A stretch of 64,000 nucleotides of DNA from an uncultured Hungatella sp. (GCA_910588325.1 CAJUPP010000011.1:5321-69320); one strand, 5' to 3'. Numbered from the stretch's first letter, positions 24,777-33,497 are shown. Translations and numbers: made by a program. Notes: a model not told the origin generated them from the letters alone.

Positions 24777-25535
24777 ATGGCAATGTTGGAAGTAAAAAAT
24801 CTTGGCATTTTGTTCGGTGGTCTGAAAGCAGTGGATAATTTTAATGTGACTATCGAAAAAGGACAGCTGTATGGTCTTATCGGGCCTAACGGTGCGGGGA
24901 AAACCACGGTGTTTAATCTGCTGACAGGTGTCTATAAACCGGATAACGGTTCCATTCACCTGGACGGGGTTAATATCACCGGAAAGAAGACGATTGAGAT
25001 CAATCAGGAAGGGATTGCCAGGACATTTCAGAATATCCGTCTGTTTAAGGAATTGAGCGTACTTGACAATGTAAAGGCAGGACTTCACAATCATCATCCC
25101 TATTCTACTCTGGAAGGAATTTTCCGTCTGCCCAGATATTTTAAGGTGGAGAAAGAGATGAATGAGAAGGCCATGGAACTTTTGAAGGTGTTCGATTTGG
25201 ATAAAGAGTGTGAGTATAAAGCTTCCAATCTGCCTTACGGAAAGCAGAGAAAGCTGGAGATTGCCAGGGCGCTGGCTACGGATCCCAAGCTTCTTTTGCT
25301 GGATGAGCCGGCTGCAGGAATGAATCCCAATGAGACGGCGGAGCTGATGAAGACGATCCGGTTTGTGCGGGATAATTTTGATATGACCATCCTGCTGATT
25401 GAGCATGATATGAAACTGGTTTCCGGTATCTGCGAGAGGCTGACTGTGCTGAATTTCGGCCAGGTGCTGACTCAGGGGGAGACATCGGAAGTGCTGAATG
25501 ATAAGCGGGTTATCACGGCATATCTTGGAGAGTAG
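24777..25535 (+). CDS. livG: Branched-chain amino acid ABC transporter ATPase LivG
   Basis: A 252-residue ABC ATPase with Walker A GPNGAGKTT (about 38-46), the insertion typical of LivG (GLHNHHPYSTLEGIFRLPRYF), a signature region NLPYGKQRKLEIARAL in place of LSGGQ, Walker B LLLLDEPAAGMNP and the switch His in LIEHDMKLV. AAGGAGG lies 8 bases before the start, within the end of livM. Confidence 0.96.
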   Translation: MAMLEVKNLGILFGGLKAVDNFNVTIEKGQLYGLIGPNGAGKTTVFNLLTGVYKPDNGSIHLDGVNITGKKTIEINQEGIARTFQNIRLFKELSVLDNVKAGLHNHHPYSTLEGIFRLPRYFKVEKEMNEKAMELLKVFDLDKECEYKASNLPYGKQRKLEIARALATDPKLLLLDEPAAGMNPNETAELMKTIRFVRDNFDMTILLIEHDMKLVSGICERLTVLNFGQVLTQGETSEVLNDKRVITAYLGE

Positions 25536-25547
25536 GAGGAGAGGACT

Positions 25548-26258
25548 ATGGCAATACTGGAAGTAAAAGATCTGGAAGTATATTATGGTGTGATCCAGGC
25601 CATTAAGGGAATCTCCTTTGAAGTCAATGAGGGCGAGATTATTGCCTTAATCGGCGCCAATGGCGCGGGAAAGACCACAACCCTTCAGACCATTACAGGG
25701 CTTATTCCTTCAAAGGCCGGAAAAATCTTTTATGAGGGCAAAGAGATTACCAGGATTCCGGGATATAAGCTGGTATCCATGGGAATTGCCCATGTGCCGG
25801 AGGGACGGCGGGTTTTCGCGGAGATGACCGTGCTTCAGAATCTGAAGATGGGGGCTTATACCAGGAAAGATAAATCGGAGCTGGAGCAGACCCTTGAGTC
25901 TATCTACAAAAGATTCCCCCGCCTGGAAGAGAGGAAGAATCAGCTGGCCGGAACGTTAAGCGGCGGCGAGCAGCAGATGCTGGCTATGGGCAGGGCGTTG
26001 ATGTCCCACCCCAGGCTGATTGTTATGGATGAGCCGTCTATGGGGCTTTCTCCTATCTATGTGAATGAGATTTTTGAGATTATTCGGGAAATCAATCAAT
26101 CCGGGACTACGGTTCTTTTGGTGGAACAGAATGCCAAGAAGGCACTGTCCATTGCCAATAAGGCTTATGTTCTTGAGACAGGAAATATTGTGTTAAGCGG
26201 AGATGCCAGGGAACTGATGAATAATGATTCGGTGAAGAAGGCATACCTTAGCGAGTAG
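25548..26258 (+). CDS. livF: Branched-chain amino acid ABC transporter ATPase LivF
   Basis: The 236-residue second ATPase, with Walker A GANGAGKTT, signature LSGGEQQMLAMGRALMS, Walker B LIVMDEPSMGLSP and EQNAKKAL with Gln where LivG has His-Asp. LivF and LivG form the nucleotide-binding dimer under LivHM. AGGAGGAGAGG precedes the start. It is the last gene of the transporter operon. Confidence 0.96.
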   Translation: MAILEVKDLEVYYGVIQAIKGISFEVNEGEIIALIGANGAGKTTTLQTITGLIPSKAGKIFYEGKEITRIPGYKLVSMGIAHVPEGRRVFAEMTVLQNLKMGAYTRKDKSELEQTLESIYKRFPRLEERKNQLAGTLSGGEQQMLAMGRALMSHPRLIVMDEPSMGLSPIYVNEIFEIIREINQSGTTVLLVEQNAKKALSIANKAYVLETGNIVLSGDARELMNNDSVKKAYLSE

Positions 26259-26299
26259 ACAATGTAGGTGTTGTAAGAGGACGGGCAGCATGTGATGAT

Positions 26300-26347
26300 T
26301 CACACTTCTACAACGGAATCTTTTATAATATCTGACATACCGGGCAT
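26300..26347 (-). CDS. Candidate 15-residue peptide gene with full Shine-Dalgarno match
   Basis: On the minus strand, ATG at 26347 is preceded by AAGTGGAGGTGATAG, which contains GGAGGTGAT, a perfect 9-base complement of the 16S rRNA 3' end, at ideal spacing. The frame reads MPGMSDIIKDSVVEV and stops. It lies in the 248-bp gap between livF and spoIVA and points away from spoIVA. The length alone proves nothing; the ribosome binding site is the evidence. Confidence 0.35.
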   Translation of the reverse strand: MPGMSDIIKDSVVEV

Positions 26348-26449
26348 TCTATCACCTCCACTTAAAGAATACGGTTATTGTGTCTGTAATGATTGTATCA
26401 TAGCCGGAAAACAAAGTCTATTTATTTTCTGGTTGAATATGAAAATCAA

Positions 26450-26479
26450 GTATATTTAAAATACCTCCCTGCATATACT
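26450..26479 (+). promoter_or_regulatory. Sigma-E-type promoter of spoIVA
   Basis: GTATATT (26450-26456) and CATATACT (26472-26479) are separated by 15 bp. They closely match the mother-cell sigma-E consensus (GTATATT and CATACANT), and spoIVA is a known sigma-E target. The predicted start of transcription is about 20 bp before the spoIVA ATG. Confidence 0.75.
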
Positions 26480-26506
26480 GAATCAGCATAGCAAGGGGGT
26501 ATTTTT

Positions 26507-27982
26507 ATGGAACAGTTTTCGGTATATAAGGACATAAAAGCCAGAACAGGAGGAGAAATCTATCTGGGAGTAGTTGGGCCGGTGAGGACGGGAAAGTCTA
26601 CCTTTATCAAACGGTTCATGGAACTTCTGGTGCTTCCTGCCATGGAAGACGAGCACTTGAGAAATCAGACCAGAGATGAGCTTCCTCAGAGTTCCGGGGG
26701 AAAGACGATTATGACTACAGAGCCCAAGTTTATTCCAAAGGAGGCAGCAAAGCTGAAACTGGATGACGGCATTGAGGCGAAGGTGAGGCTGATTGACTGT
26801 GTTGGGTTCATGGTAGACGGGGCTGCGGGGCATATTGAGAATCAGCAGGAACGGCTGGTAAAAACGCCGTGGTATGAGTATCAGATTCCCTTTACCAAAG
26901 CGGCGGAGATTGGAACCAGGAAGGTTATCACAGACCATTCTACCATCGGGGTTGTGGTGACAACGGATGGAACCATCGGAGATTTAAAGAGGGAAGCGTA
27001 CATACCTGCGGAAGAGAGGACTGTGGAGGAGTTAAAGGCCATAGGAAAACCGTTTCTGGTGCTTTTAAATTCCACCAGGCCATATTCGGAAGAGACGGAG
27101 CATCTGGCGGAGGAGATGGAGAAAAAATATGATGTGACGGTTCTTCCCGTAAATTGTGAGCAGCTGAAAAAGGAAGATATTTTCCGGATCCTGGAGCGGA
27201 TTTTAAAAGAATTTCCGGTGACTCAGCTGAATTTCTTTATTCCCAAATGGCTGGAGATCCTGTCATCAGACCATTGGCTGAAGGCAGGGGTAATTCAGAC
27301 AGTGAAGGAGCTTTTAGGAAAGGTGAGCCAGATGAAGGATATTACGGAAAGCCTTCTGGATGTGGTTACCGATACCATACGGGGGATGAAGGCAGACCGG
27401 ATGGATCTGTCTGACGGTACGGTATCGGTGAATGTGGATGTCAATGACAGTTATTATTATCAGATTTTAAGCGATTATGTGGGACTTCCCATTGAGGGAG
27501 AGTATCAGCTGATGCAGACCTTAAGCAGTCTGGCAAAAATGAAGCAGGAGTATGAGAAGGTGCAGAATGCCATCAGCCAGGTGCGGCTGCGGGGATATGG
27601 AGTGGTGACGCCGGAGCGGTCAGAGGTGATTTTAGATGAGCCCCAGGTTATCAAGCACGGTAACAAATATGGGGTGAAGATGAAGGCGGAGGCACCGTCC
27701 ATCAACATGATCAAGGCACATATTGAAACGGAGATTGCTCCCATTGTGGGGAGCCAGCAGCAGGCGGAGGATTTGATCTCCTACATAAAACAGAATGCAA
27801 AGGAGAGTGAGGACGGAATCTGGAATACCAATATTTTCGGAAAATCCATCCAGCAGATTGTGGAGGACGGAATCCAGGCCAAGGTGTCCCAGGTGACAGA
27901 AGACTGTCAGATGAAGCTGCAGGACACTCTTCAAAAAATAATTAATGATAGTAATGGCGGTATGATTTGTATTATTATCTAA
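26507..27982 (+). CDS. spoIVA: Stage IV sporulation protein A
   Basis: SpoIVA is an ATPase that polymerises on the forespore surface as the base layer of the spore coat. The 491-residue protein has Walker A GPVRTGKS (24-31), the family sequence GGKTIMTTEPKFIP, a middle domain, and the conserved hydrophobic C-terminus GGMICIII needed for membrane anchoring through SpoVM. GCAAGGGGG precedes the ATG. Its presence shows that the organism can form endospores or descends from one that did. Confidence 0.97.
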   Translation: MEQFSVYKDIKARTGGEIYLGVVGPVRTGKSTFIKRFMELLVLPAMEDEHLRNQTRDELPQSSGGKTIMTTEPKFIPKEAAKLKLDDGIEAKVRLIDCVGFMVDGAAGHIENQQERLVKTPWYEYQIPFTKAAEIGTRKVITDHSTIGVVVTTDGTIGDLKREAYIPAEERTVEELKAIGKPFLVLLNSTRPYSEETEHLAEEMEKKYDVTVLPVNCEQLKKEDIFRILERILKEFPVTQLNFFIPKWLEILSSDHWLKAGVIQTVKELLGKVSQMKDITESLLDVVTDTIRGMKADRMDLSDGTVSVNVDVNDSYYYQILSDYVGLPIEGEYQLMQTLSSLAKMKQEYEKVQNAISQVRLRGYGVVTPERSEVILDEPQVIKHGNKYGVKMKAEAPSINMIKAHIETEIAPIVGSQQQAEDLISYIKQNAKESEDGIWNTNIFGKSIQQIVEDGIQAKVSQVTEDCQMKLQDTLQKIINDSNGGMICIII

Positions 27983-28045
27983 TTTGTGGTAAAATGTTCA
28001 CATAAGCGAAGAGCAGTGGGGAAAAATGCAAAGGAGGTACCATCT

Positions 28046-29647
28046 ATGAAGTTAATGTTTATTGGGGCGGATCATGAAGTAACAGGCAGTTGCCATTATC
28101 TGGAATGCGGAACCACAAAGCTTCTGGTTGACTGTGGTATGGAACAGGGAGTCAATGTATACGAGAATGCGGACCTGCCGGTCAGCTGCGCGGATATCGA
28201 CTACGTGCTGCTGACCCATGCCCACATTGACCATGCAGGCCTTATCCCTCTGATCTATGCAAAGGGATTCAGAGGGAAGATTGTCACTACAATAGCTACC
28301 GGTGATCTGTGCAAGATTATGCTGAAGGACAGCGCCCACATTCAGGAGATGGAGGCGGAATGGAAAAACAGGAAGGCAAGGAGAGCCGGCCTGCCGGAAG
28401 TGCCGCCGCTGTATACGGTAAATGATGCTGCCGGAGCCATTGAACATCTGGAGGTCTATGAGTATGATGAGAAGACGGAGCTAAACGGGGATATTACCAT
28501 TCGATTCACCAATGCAGGCCATCTGTTAGGCTCCGCTTCCATTGAGGTGTGGTGCACAGAGGGGGAGATCACCAAGAAGATTGTTTTCTCCGGCGATATC
28601 GGAAGCAAGAACAAGCCTTTGATCCGGGATCCGGAATATATCAAGGAAGCGGATTACGTGGTGATGGAGAGCACATACGGAAACCGGAAGCATGAACGAA
28701 GAAAGGATTATACCGGAGAGTTAAGCCAGATTATCCAGGAAACCTTTGACAGGGGAGGGAATGTGGTGATTCCGGCTTTTGCAGTAGGCAGAACCCAGGA
28801 GCTATTATATTTCCTCAGGAAGATTAAACTGGATCACATGGTACATGGACATGACGGCTATGAGGTCTATGTGGACAGCCCTCTGGCTGTGGAGGCTACC
28901 CATGTGTTTAAACAGAACCTGATTCGGTGTTATGCAGAGGAGACCAGACAGCTGGTGGCCTGCGGCATTAACCCGATTGAATTTCCGGGCCTGAAGCTTT
29001 CCGTAACCAGTGAGGAGTCTGTGGCTATCAACTTTGATCCAAAGCCCAAGGTGATTATATCTGCTTCCGGTATGTGTGATGCAGGACGTATCCGCCATCA
29101 TTTGAAGCACAATCTGTGGAGAAAAGAGTGTACCATCGTGTTCGCCGGTTTCCAGGCTATAGCGACCCTTGGAAGAAGCCTGGTGGACGGGGCTTCGTCA
29201 GTGAAACTGTTCGGCGAGTCTATTGATGTGGTAGCCCAAATTAAAACCCTTCAGGGAATCAGCGGCCATGCGGATGTGGACGGGCTTTTGGAATGGATCC
29301 GGGCATTTGAGAAGAGGCCGGAGCTGACTTTCGTGGTTCACGGCGAGGATACGGTTACCACGGAGTTTGCGGAGCGTCTGACAAGAGAAGAAAAGATTCC
29401 GGCTGTGGCGCCGTTCAGCGGGTCTGTGTTTGATCTGGCAGCAGGACAGTGGCTGACCGTAACCGAGGGGATTCCGGTGGAGAAGGAGAAAGAAGGCAGG
29501 AAGCGTGCGGATGGCGTATTTGCCCGTCTGGTTGCTGCATGTGACCGCCTGCGCCGCGTAATCTTCAACAATGAAGGCGGAGCCAATAAGGATCTGGCGA
29601 AATTTACGGAACAGATTCATGCACTTTGCGATAAATGGGACAGGTAG
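28046..29647 (+). CDS. Beta-CASP metallo-beta-lactamase-fold ribonuclease-like protein
   Basis: The 533-residue protein begins with GADHEVTGSCHYLE and has the zinc motif HAHIDH (His58, His60, Asp62, His63), FSGDIGSKNKPL, and the beta-CASP insert with VIPAFAVGRTQELLYFL and SASGMCDAGRIRHHL, ending GHADVDGLLEW. This matches the CPSF/Ysh1-like RNA-processing subgroup; substrates in bacteria are not settled. The start at 28046 has AAGGAGG upstream; the frame is open to 27986. RNase HI follows 28 bp downstream. Confidence 0.92.
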   Translation: MKLMFIGADHEVTGSCHYLECGTTKLLVDCGMEQGVNVYENADLPVSCADIDYVLLTHAHIDHAGLIPLIYAKGFRGKIVTTIATGDLCKIMLKDSAHIQEMEAEWKNRKARRAGLPEVPPLYTVNDAAGAIEHLEVYEYDEKTELNGDITIRFTNAGHLLGSASIEVWCTEGEITKKIVFSGDIGSKNKPLIRDPEYIKEADYVVMESTYGNRKHERRKDYTGELSQIIQETFDRGGNVVIPAFAVGRTQELLYFLRKIKLDHMVHGHDGYEVYVDSPLAVEATHVFKQNLIRCYAEETRQLVACGINPIEFPGLKLSVTSEESVAINFDPKPKVIISASGMCDAGRIRHHLKHNLWRKECTIVFAGFQAIATLGRSLVDGASSVKLFGESIDVVAQIKTLQGISGHADVDGLLEWIRAFEKRPELTFVVHGEDTVTTEFAERLTREEKIPAVAPFSGSVFDLAAGQWLTVTEGIPVEKEKEGRKRADGVFARLVAACDRLRRVIFNNEGGANKDLAKFTEQIHALCDKWDR

Positions 29648-29675
29648 TTAGTAGATTTGGACAGGAGATATGATC

Positions 29676-30152
29676 ATGGGAACGGTACGCATTTTTACAG
29701 ATGGTTCTGCCAGAGGGAATCCGGACGGCCCGGGAGGATACGGAGTTGTACTTCAGTATATCGATCAGAAAGGCGTTCTCCACGAGAAGGAATTGTCGGC
29801 AGGATATAAGAGAACAACCAACAACCGGATGGAACTGATGGCGGCGATTGCGGGACTGGAAGCGCTGAACCGTTCCTGTGAGGTGGAGCTGTATTCTGAC
29901 TCCAAGTATCTGACGGATGCATTTAACCAGGGATGGATTGACAACTGGATAAAGAATAACTGGAAACGGGGAAAAAGCGGGCCGGTAAAGAACATTGATC
30001 TGTGGAAACGGATGCTGAATGCAATGAAACCCCATCGGGTCACCTTCCACTGGGTAAAAGGACATGCCGGCCATCCGGAAAATGAACGGTGCGACGGTCT
30101 GGCCACGGCAGCGGCAGACGGGGAAGACCTTCTGACGGATGAAGGCGCCTAA
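29676..30152 (+). CDS. rnhA: Ribonuclease HI
   Basis: Cleaves RNA in RNA-DNA hybrids. The 158-residue protein has the four catalytic acidic residues Asp9 (FTDGSARGNP), Glu53 (NRMELMAA), Asp75 (YSDSKYL) and Asp140 (RCDGLA), plus the basic WIKNNWKRGKSGPVKN substrate handle. The ATG at 29676 has AGGAG 8 bases upstream; an ATG two codons earlier is too close to it. Confidence 0.96.
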   Translation: MGTVRIFTDGSARGNPDGPGGYGVVLQYIDQKGVLHEKELSAGYKRTTNNRMELMAAIAGLEALNRSCEVELYSDSKYLTDAFNQGWIDNWIKNNWKRGKSGPVKNIDLWKRMLNAMKPHRVTFHWVKGHAGHPENERCDGLATAAADGEDLLTDEGA

Positions 30153-30259
30153 AAAGTTAATAATCTCTTACAAAATATTACTAATTCTGCATGGCTATTC
30201 CATTTTTAAAACGATTGTGTTATGGTAATCTTAGAAATAAACAGTGAAGGAAGCAGCAT

Positions 30260-31261
30260 ATGACGAACAAAGGGGCTTTTTATAGTTTGCTGCTTATTAT
30301 GGCAGCGGGGATTACCATAACGACATGTACGAATTACTTTTTGAAAGGTTCTTTGAATACGGAAACGACAGAAAAAACAGCATATGAGCAGGCCATGGAT
30401 GAAGAGGCAGCCCCTTTAAGTGAAGATGGGGGGGTTGCTTCGGGAGGTGTGTCAGGCGCATTCGAACAGGAAAAGCAGACCGGAATGGCAAAGGGAAGGA
30501 TAGCAGAGGACCTTAAGAGGGGCATCACAGAGAAGCAGGGAACAGACCAGCAGGAAGATGAGGATTCGGATGCAGGAAGTCAGGAGGATTTTGCCATGTC
30601 CGGAGGCGCGTTACCGGCGGCAGGGGCCGGAGGGAATGAGCCGGCTCTGGCGTCAGTTCCGTTAGAGGCTGAAATGTCCGGGGCTGATTCCATGCTGGAA
30701 GCGTATTCTGAGAGTGGGGTATCGGAGGTAGTAATTGATGGTTCTTCGAAGGGAAAGACAGAGGAGAATGCCGGGGAAAAGAAACTTCAGGATAGTGGGG
30801 AAGGTGCAGATGCAGAGACGGTGATCCTTTCTCCATTGGAGACTGCCTCTTCTCAGAAAAACAGTCAGAAAGAGGGAGCGGTGAAATCTTCTTATTATCG
30901 AAATCGTTTATCGGAGCTGGATGCTCAGATCCAAAAGAATAAGGAGAATCAGGCTTCTAATAACAGCAACACCAATTCTTTGACCCAGAGTTCTGCAGCC
31001 AGCGAATTAAAGCTGTGGGATAATGAACTGAATGTGATTTATGACCAGATCTTAGAGCGTATGGATGAAAAGCAGGCAGGAGAGCTGGTAGAAGAGGAAC
31101 GACAGTGGATGAAAGAGAGAGACCGATTGGCAGCGGAAGCGGCCAAGGCTTTTTCGGGAGATGCGAAAGAGAGTGTGGAGTATACGGCTTCTCTGGCAGA
31201 GTCTACAAGGCTTAGGGCCTATGAACTGGTGGAGGCTTATGAGTATCTGCTGGTGGATTGA
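30260..31261 (+). CDS. Membrane-anchored protein with C-terminal LprI/DUF1311-like domain
   Basis: The 333-residue product has an N-terminal hydrophobic segment (about 7-29) that acts as an uncleaved anchor or signal, a long acidic Gly/Ser/Glu-rich linker (about 35-210) and a helical C-terminal domain (about 245-330). Within that domain, LKLWDNELNVIYDQILERM and LVEEERQWMKERDRLAAE resemble LprI-type DUF1311 domains. Some DUF1311 proteins inhibit lysozyme; no function is established here. GAAGGAAG precedes the ATG. Confidence 0.75.
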   Translation: MTNKGAFYSLLLIMAAGITITTCTNYFLKGSLNTETTEKTAYEQAMDEEAAPLSEDGGVASGGVSGAFEQEKQTGMAKGRIAEDLKRGITEKQGTDQQEDEDSDAGSQEDFAMSGGALPAAGAGGNEPALASVPLEAEMSGADSMLEAYSESGVSEVVIDGSSKGKTEENAGEKKLQDSGEGADAETVILSPLETASSQKNSQKEGAVKSSYYRNRLSELDAQIQKNKENQASNNSNTNSLTQSSAASELKLWDNELNVIYDQILERMDEKQAGELVEEERQWMKERDRLAAEAAKAFSGDAKESVEYTASLAESTRLRAYELVEAYEYLLVD

Positions 31262-31275
31262 GAGAATATTTTTGT

Positions 31276-31305
31276 GAAGGCTGTGATTTTAAGCGGCCTT
31301 CTTTA
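31276..31305 (+). terminator. Possible weak terminator
   Basis: GAAGGC (31276-31281) and GCCTTC (31296-31301) form a 6-bp stem with a 14-base loop followed by TTTAT, between two co-directional secreted-protein genes. Confidence 0.35.
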
Positions 31306-31369
31306 TCTGTATATATGAAAATATTTGAAGTCTATTTAACGGAGGAAGAGATTGAAAAGGAGAATAAGA

Positions 31370-33004
31370 ATGCGAAAGACAAGAAGTGTTATATGTGTTT
31401 TGATGGCAGCGATGATGGTGTTATCCGGATGTCAGAGCGGGGGATCTGATGCCAGGGAGAATACCACAAAAGAAGAGGAACGCAGAGAGGATGATGAAAA
31501 CGGCCTGGAGGAAAAGGGACAGAAGGAAGAGGGATCAAAGCAGGAGAATGAGGATCATTTAAAGGAAGAGGCCGGGGATGATTTACCGGAGGAGGAAGAC
31601 AAGATAAGACCGATTACCATTGATATTTCCGCAGAATATATCAGTGAATGGGAGGATGGACAGCAGATTATTCAGGGCAGCAGTTCCAAGCTGCATATTT
31701 TGGATGAGGGGTATGATGCTTTTCAGGCAGTTCTGGATGAATATGGGGAAGCAAACTGGAGAGAGGTTCAGGAAGTTTATCAGGAATATCTGCCGGAAGC
31801 TATGGAGCGATTTACTGAAGGCGGATATGCGGGCTATGAGATTTCCAGAACCATAGATCTGGACCGGGCGGACAGCCGGATCGTCAGTTTTACAGATGGG
31901 GAAAGCAGCTATCTGGGAGGAGCCCACGGATCTTATTATTTATATGGAGTAAACTTTGATCCGTTAACCGGAAAACGGCTTTCTCTTGAAGACGTGGCAG
32001 AGGATTATGATATGGTGTATGAGTACACGAAAGAGTATCTGGTGCGGGAGTATGGCGAAGAGGCATTTTTTGAGGATTATCAGGATACCTTAAAGGATAT
32101 GTTCTATGGAAGCGGAGAGGGACTGAGTGAGCTCCAGTGGACTATGGATACGGAAACAATGTTTTTATATTTCAGCCAGTATGTGTTAGGACCTTATGCA
32201 TCCGGAGCATTTATAGTGGAGATACCTTTTGTGGCGGATGAGCAGCAGATGGTGAAGAAGGAGTATGCTTCAGGTGTAAAAGGAAGTGCAAAGGAAATAT
32301 GGGAATGGACGGAAAATCCCGTAGACGTCAATGGGGAGAGCAGGATTCTTTCTTACACGATTGAGAAGAACGAAATCAATTATAACAGTATGATTTCCAT
32401 TCGATGGGGGCAGCAGAGCGCGGAGCTGGAGATGTACGGTTCTTTTTTAAAGGCCTATCTGTTCCAGAAAGAAGATGGAAGGGTATGGCTTTATGCCGAT
32501 TGTCTGGGGGATAATGACTGGCATACCATGTATGTCTTTGATTTGAATCAGGATATTCCTGTCTGCGTGGGAGATACGACGGATTATATCGGGAAACATT
32601 TGGTGGCTGACCCTGAAGATTTTGTACTTTATACTCATATGGAGGCATTGGGAACTTATATTGGATTCCGTCATTACCGTGTGGGGGAGAATGGGATGCC
32701 GGAAGTGATTGACGGGGTGTATACCATTATAAATTACGATAGAGGATGGGGAGAGTATGCCATTACCTCCAAGGTGGAGCTTCCTGTTCAGATGCACGGA
32801 GGCGATGGCACAGAGAAGACCCAGGAGATGGTTCCTCCTGGAACCGTGTTTTATCTTCGCAGAACAGATGGGGAGACATTTGTGGAGATGGAATTGGAGG
32901 ACAAAAGACGGTGCGATATTCTCATTGAGAAAGACGGATATTTCTCCAGAGTAAATGGGATGAGCGAAGATGATTGCTTTGATGGGCTGAGGTATGCAGG
33001 GTAG
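31370..33004 (+). CDS. Lipoprotein with RsiV/DUF3298-like domain
   Basis: The 544-residue protein carries a lipoprotein signal ending LSGC (Cys21), a Glu/Lys-rich linker (about 22-85) and a domain (about 85-320) reading like DUF4163-DUF3298, with ESSYLGGAHGSYYLYGVNFDPLTGKRLSLEDV. In B. subtilis RsiV this domain binds lysozyme; no anti-sigma part is present here. The C-terminal half (about 325-544) is a beta-rich region of unknown function. The start at 31370 follows AAAAGGAG; a TTG at 31352 is less likely. Confidence 0.78.
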   Translation: MRKTRSVICVLMAAMMVLSGCQSGGSDARENTTKEEERREDDENGLEEKGQKEEGSKQENEDHLKEEAGDDLPEEEDKIRPITIDISAEYISEWEDGQQIIQGSSSKLHILDEGYDAFQAVLDEYGEANWREVQEVYQEYLPEAMERFTEGGYAGYEISRTIDLDRADSRIVSFTDGESSYLGGAHGSYYLYGVNFDPLTGKRLSLEDVAEDYDMVYEYTKEYLVREYGEEAFFEDYQDTLKDMFYGSGEGLSELQWTMDTETMFLYFSQYVLGPYASGAFIVEIPFVADEQQMVKKEYASGVKGSAKEIWEWTENPVDVNGESRILSYTIEKNEINYNSMISIRWGQQSAELEMYGSFLKAYLFQKEDGRVWLYADCLGDNDWHTMYVFDLNQDIPVCVGDTTDYIGKHLVADPEDFVLYTHMEALGTYIGFRHYRVGENGMPEVIDGVYTIINYDRGWGEYAITSKVELPVQMHGGDGTEKTQEMVPPGTVFYLRRTDGETFVEMELEDKRRCDILIEKDGYFSRVNGMSEDDCFDGLRYAG

Positions 33005-33029
33005 GAGGAAAAACCTGTCACTTGACCGT

Positions 33030-33137
33030 GTGTTTTCACGGCTGCTCAGTCAGGGAGTATACGGTGGAAAGATATTGATAGACCCTGACAAGCTGCAGGA
33101 GTTTGACACAGCAATTCATAAAATCTCTTACGAGTAG
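33030..33137 (+). pseudogene. Possible remnant of a small protein gene
   Basis: A frame starting at GTG 33030 encodes about 35 residues ending KILIDPDKLQEFDTAIHKISYE. The frame is open back to the end of the lipoprotein gene, where AGGAGG is present without a standard start codon at the right spacing. The IxxDPDKLxEF pattern is reminiscent of the start of WXG100-like or LXG-associated small proteins, but it is too short to assign. Confidence 0.2.
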
Positions 33138-33211
33138 AGCTTTTCGGAAAAAATGCTTGCAGAAATTAGTATTGAGAAAGAAACACAAAAATAGAAAATA
33201 TATGATTTATT

Positions 33212-33241
33212 AGCCTTCGATACAGATCGGAGGCTTTTTAT
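33212..33241 (+). terminator. Intrinsic terminator upstream of the TnpB-like gene
   Basis: AGCCTTCGAT (33212-33221) and ATCGGAGGCT (33226-33235) form a 10-bp stem with one G-T pair and a 4-base loop, followed by TTTTTATT. It separates the lipoprotein transcript from the TnpB-like unit. Confidence 0.85.
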
Positions 33242-33298
33242 TATGGGAAAATAGGTTGATATTGGCTTATTTTAAAGGGATTTAAAGGCATAAAAAAA

Positions 33299-33451
33299 TT
33301 CTCAAAATGTGTAGGTTTTGAGAAAAATTTTCCATGGTATAAAATTACTAGAAAAAAGAATTAATTTTCTTGATTTTTTGACGATAATATAATAGAATGT
33401 ATGTGTTTTTAGGCTTCATATTTCATTCTCAAAACCTACACATTTTGAGAA
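33299..33451. repeat. Pair of 26-bp inverted repeats, each a hairpin, before the TnpB-like gene
   Basis: TTCTCAAAATGTGTAGGTTTTGAGAA-type sequence lies at 33299-33324 and its exact reverse complement at 33426-33451. Each arm is itself a palindrome: TTCTCAAAA and TTTTGAGAA around an 8-base loop. The 101 bp between them is very AT-rich and contains a TATAAT at 33388-33393. It may be a transposon left end, an operator pair or a 5' UTR structure for the gene at 33498. Confidence 0.85.
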
Positions 33452-33497
33452 TGGACAAGATTTATGTTTCTGAATCAAGGACAAAAGGAAGCGGAAC

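Noticed and set aside
23943..25406. Long minus-strand open frame (487 codons) opposite livM and livG
   Set aside because: It crosses two well-supported genes on the other strand and has low-complexity composition (Gln, His, Asn) with no family likeness.
30260..31261. SpoIIIAH identity, suggested by the N-terminal anchor and acidic linker
   Set aside because: The C-terminal domain lacks the ring-building motif of SpoIIIAH and instead reads like DUF1311, and no spoIIIA genes are adjacent.
31258..31449. 63-codon frame overlapping the start of the RsiV-like lipoprotein gene
   Set aside because: It is out of frame with the lipoprotein, which has a clear signal peptide and ribosome binding site; the overlap makes this frame a shadow.
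33378..33393. TTGACG followed by TATAAT upstream of the TnpB-like gene, as a promoter
   Set aside because: The two elements are only 4 bp apart, so they cannot act as a pair. The TATAAT may still be a -10 element, but no convincing -35 lies 16-18 bp before it.
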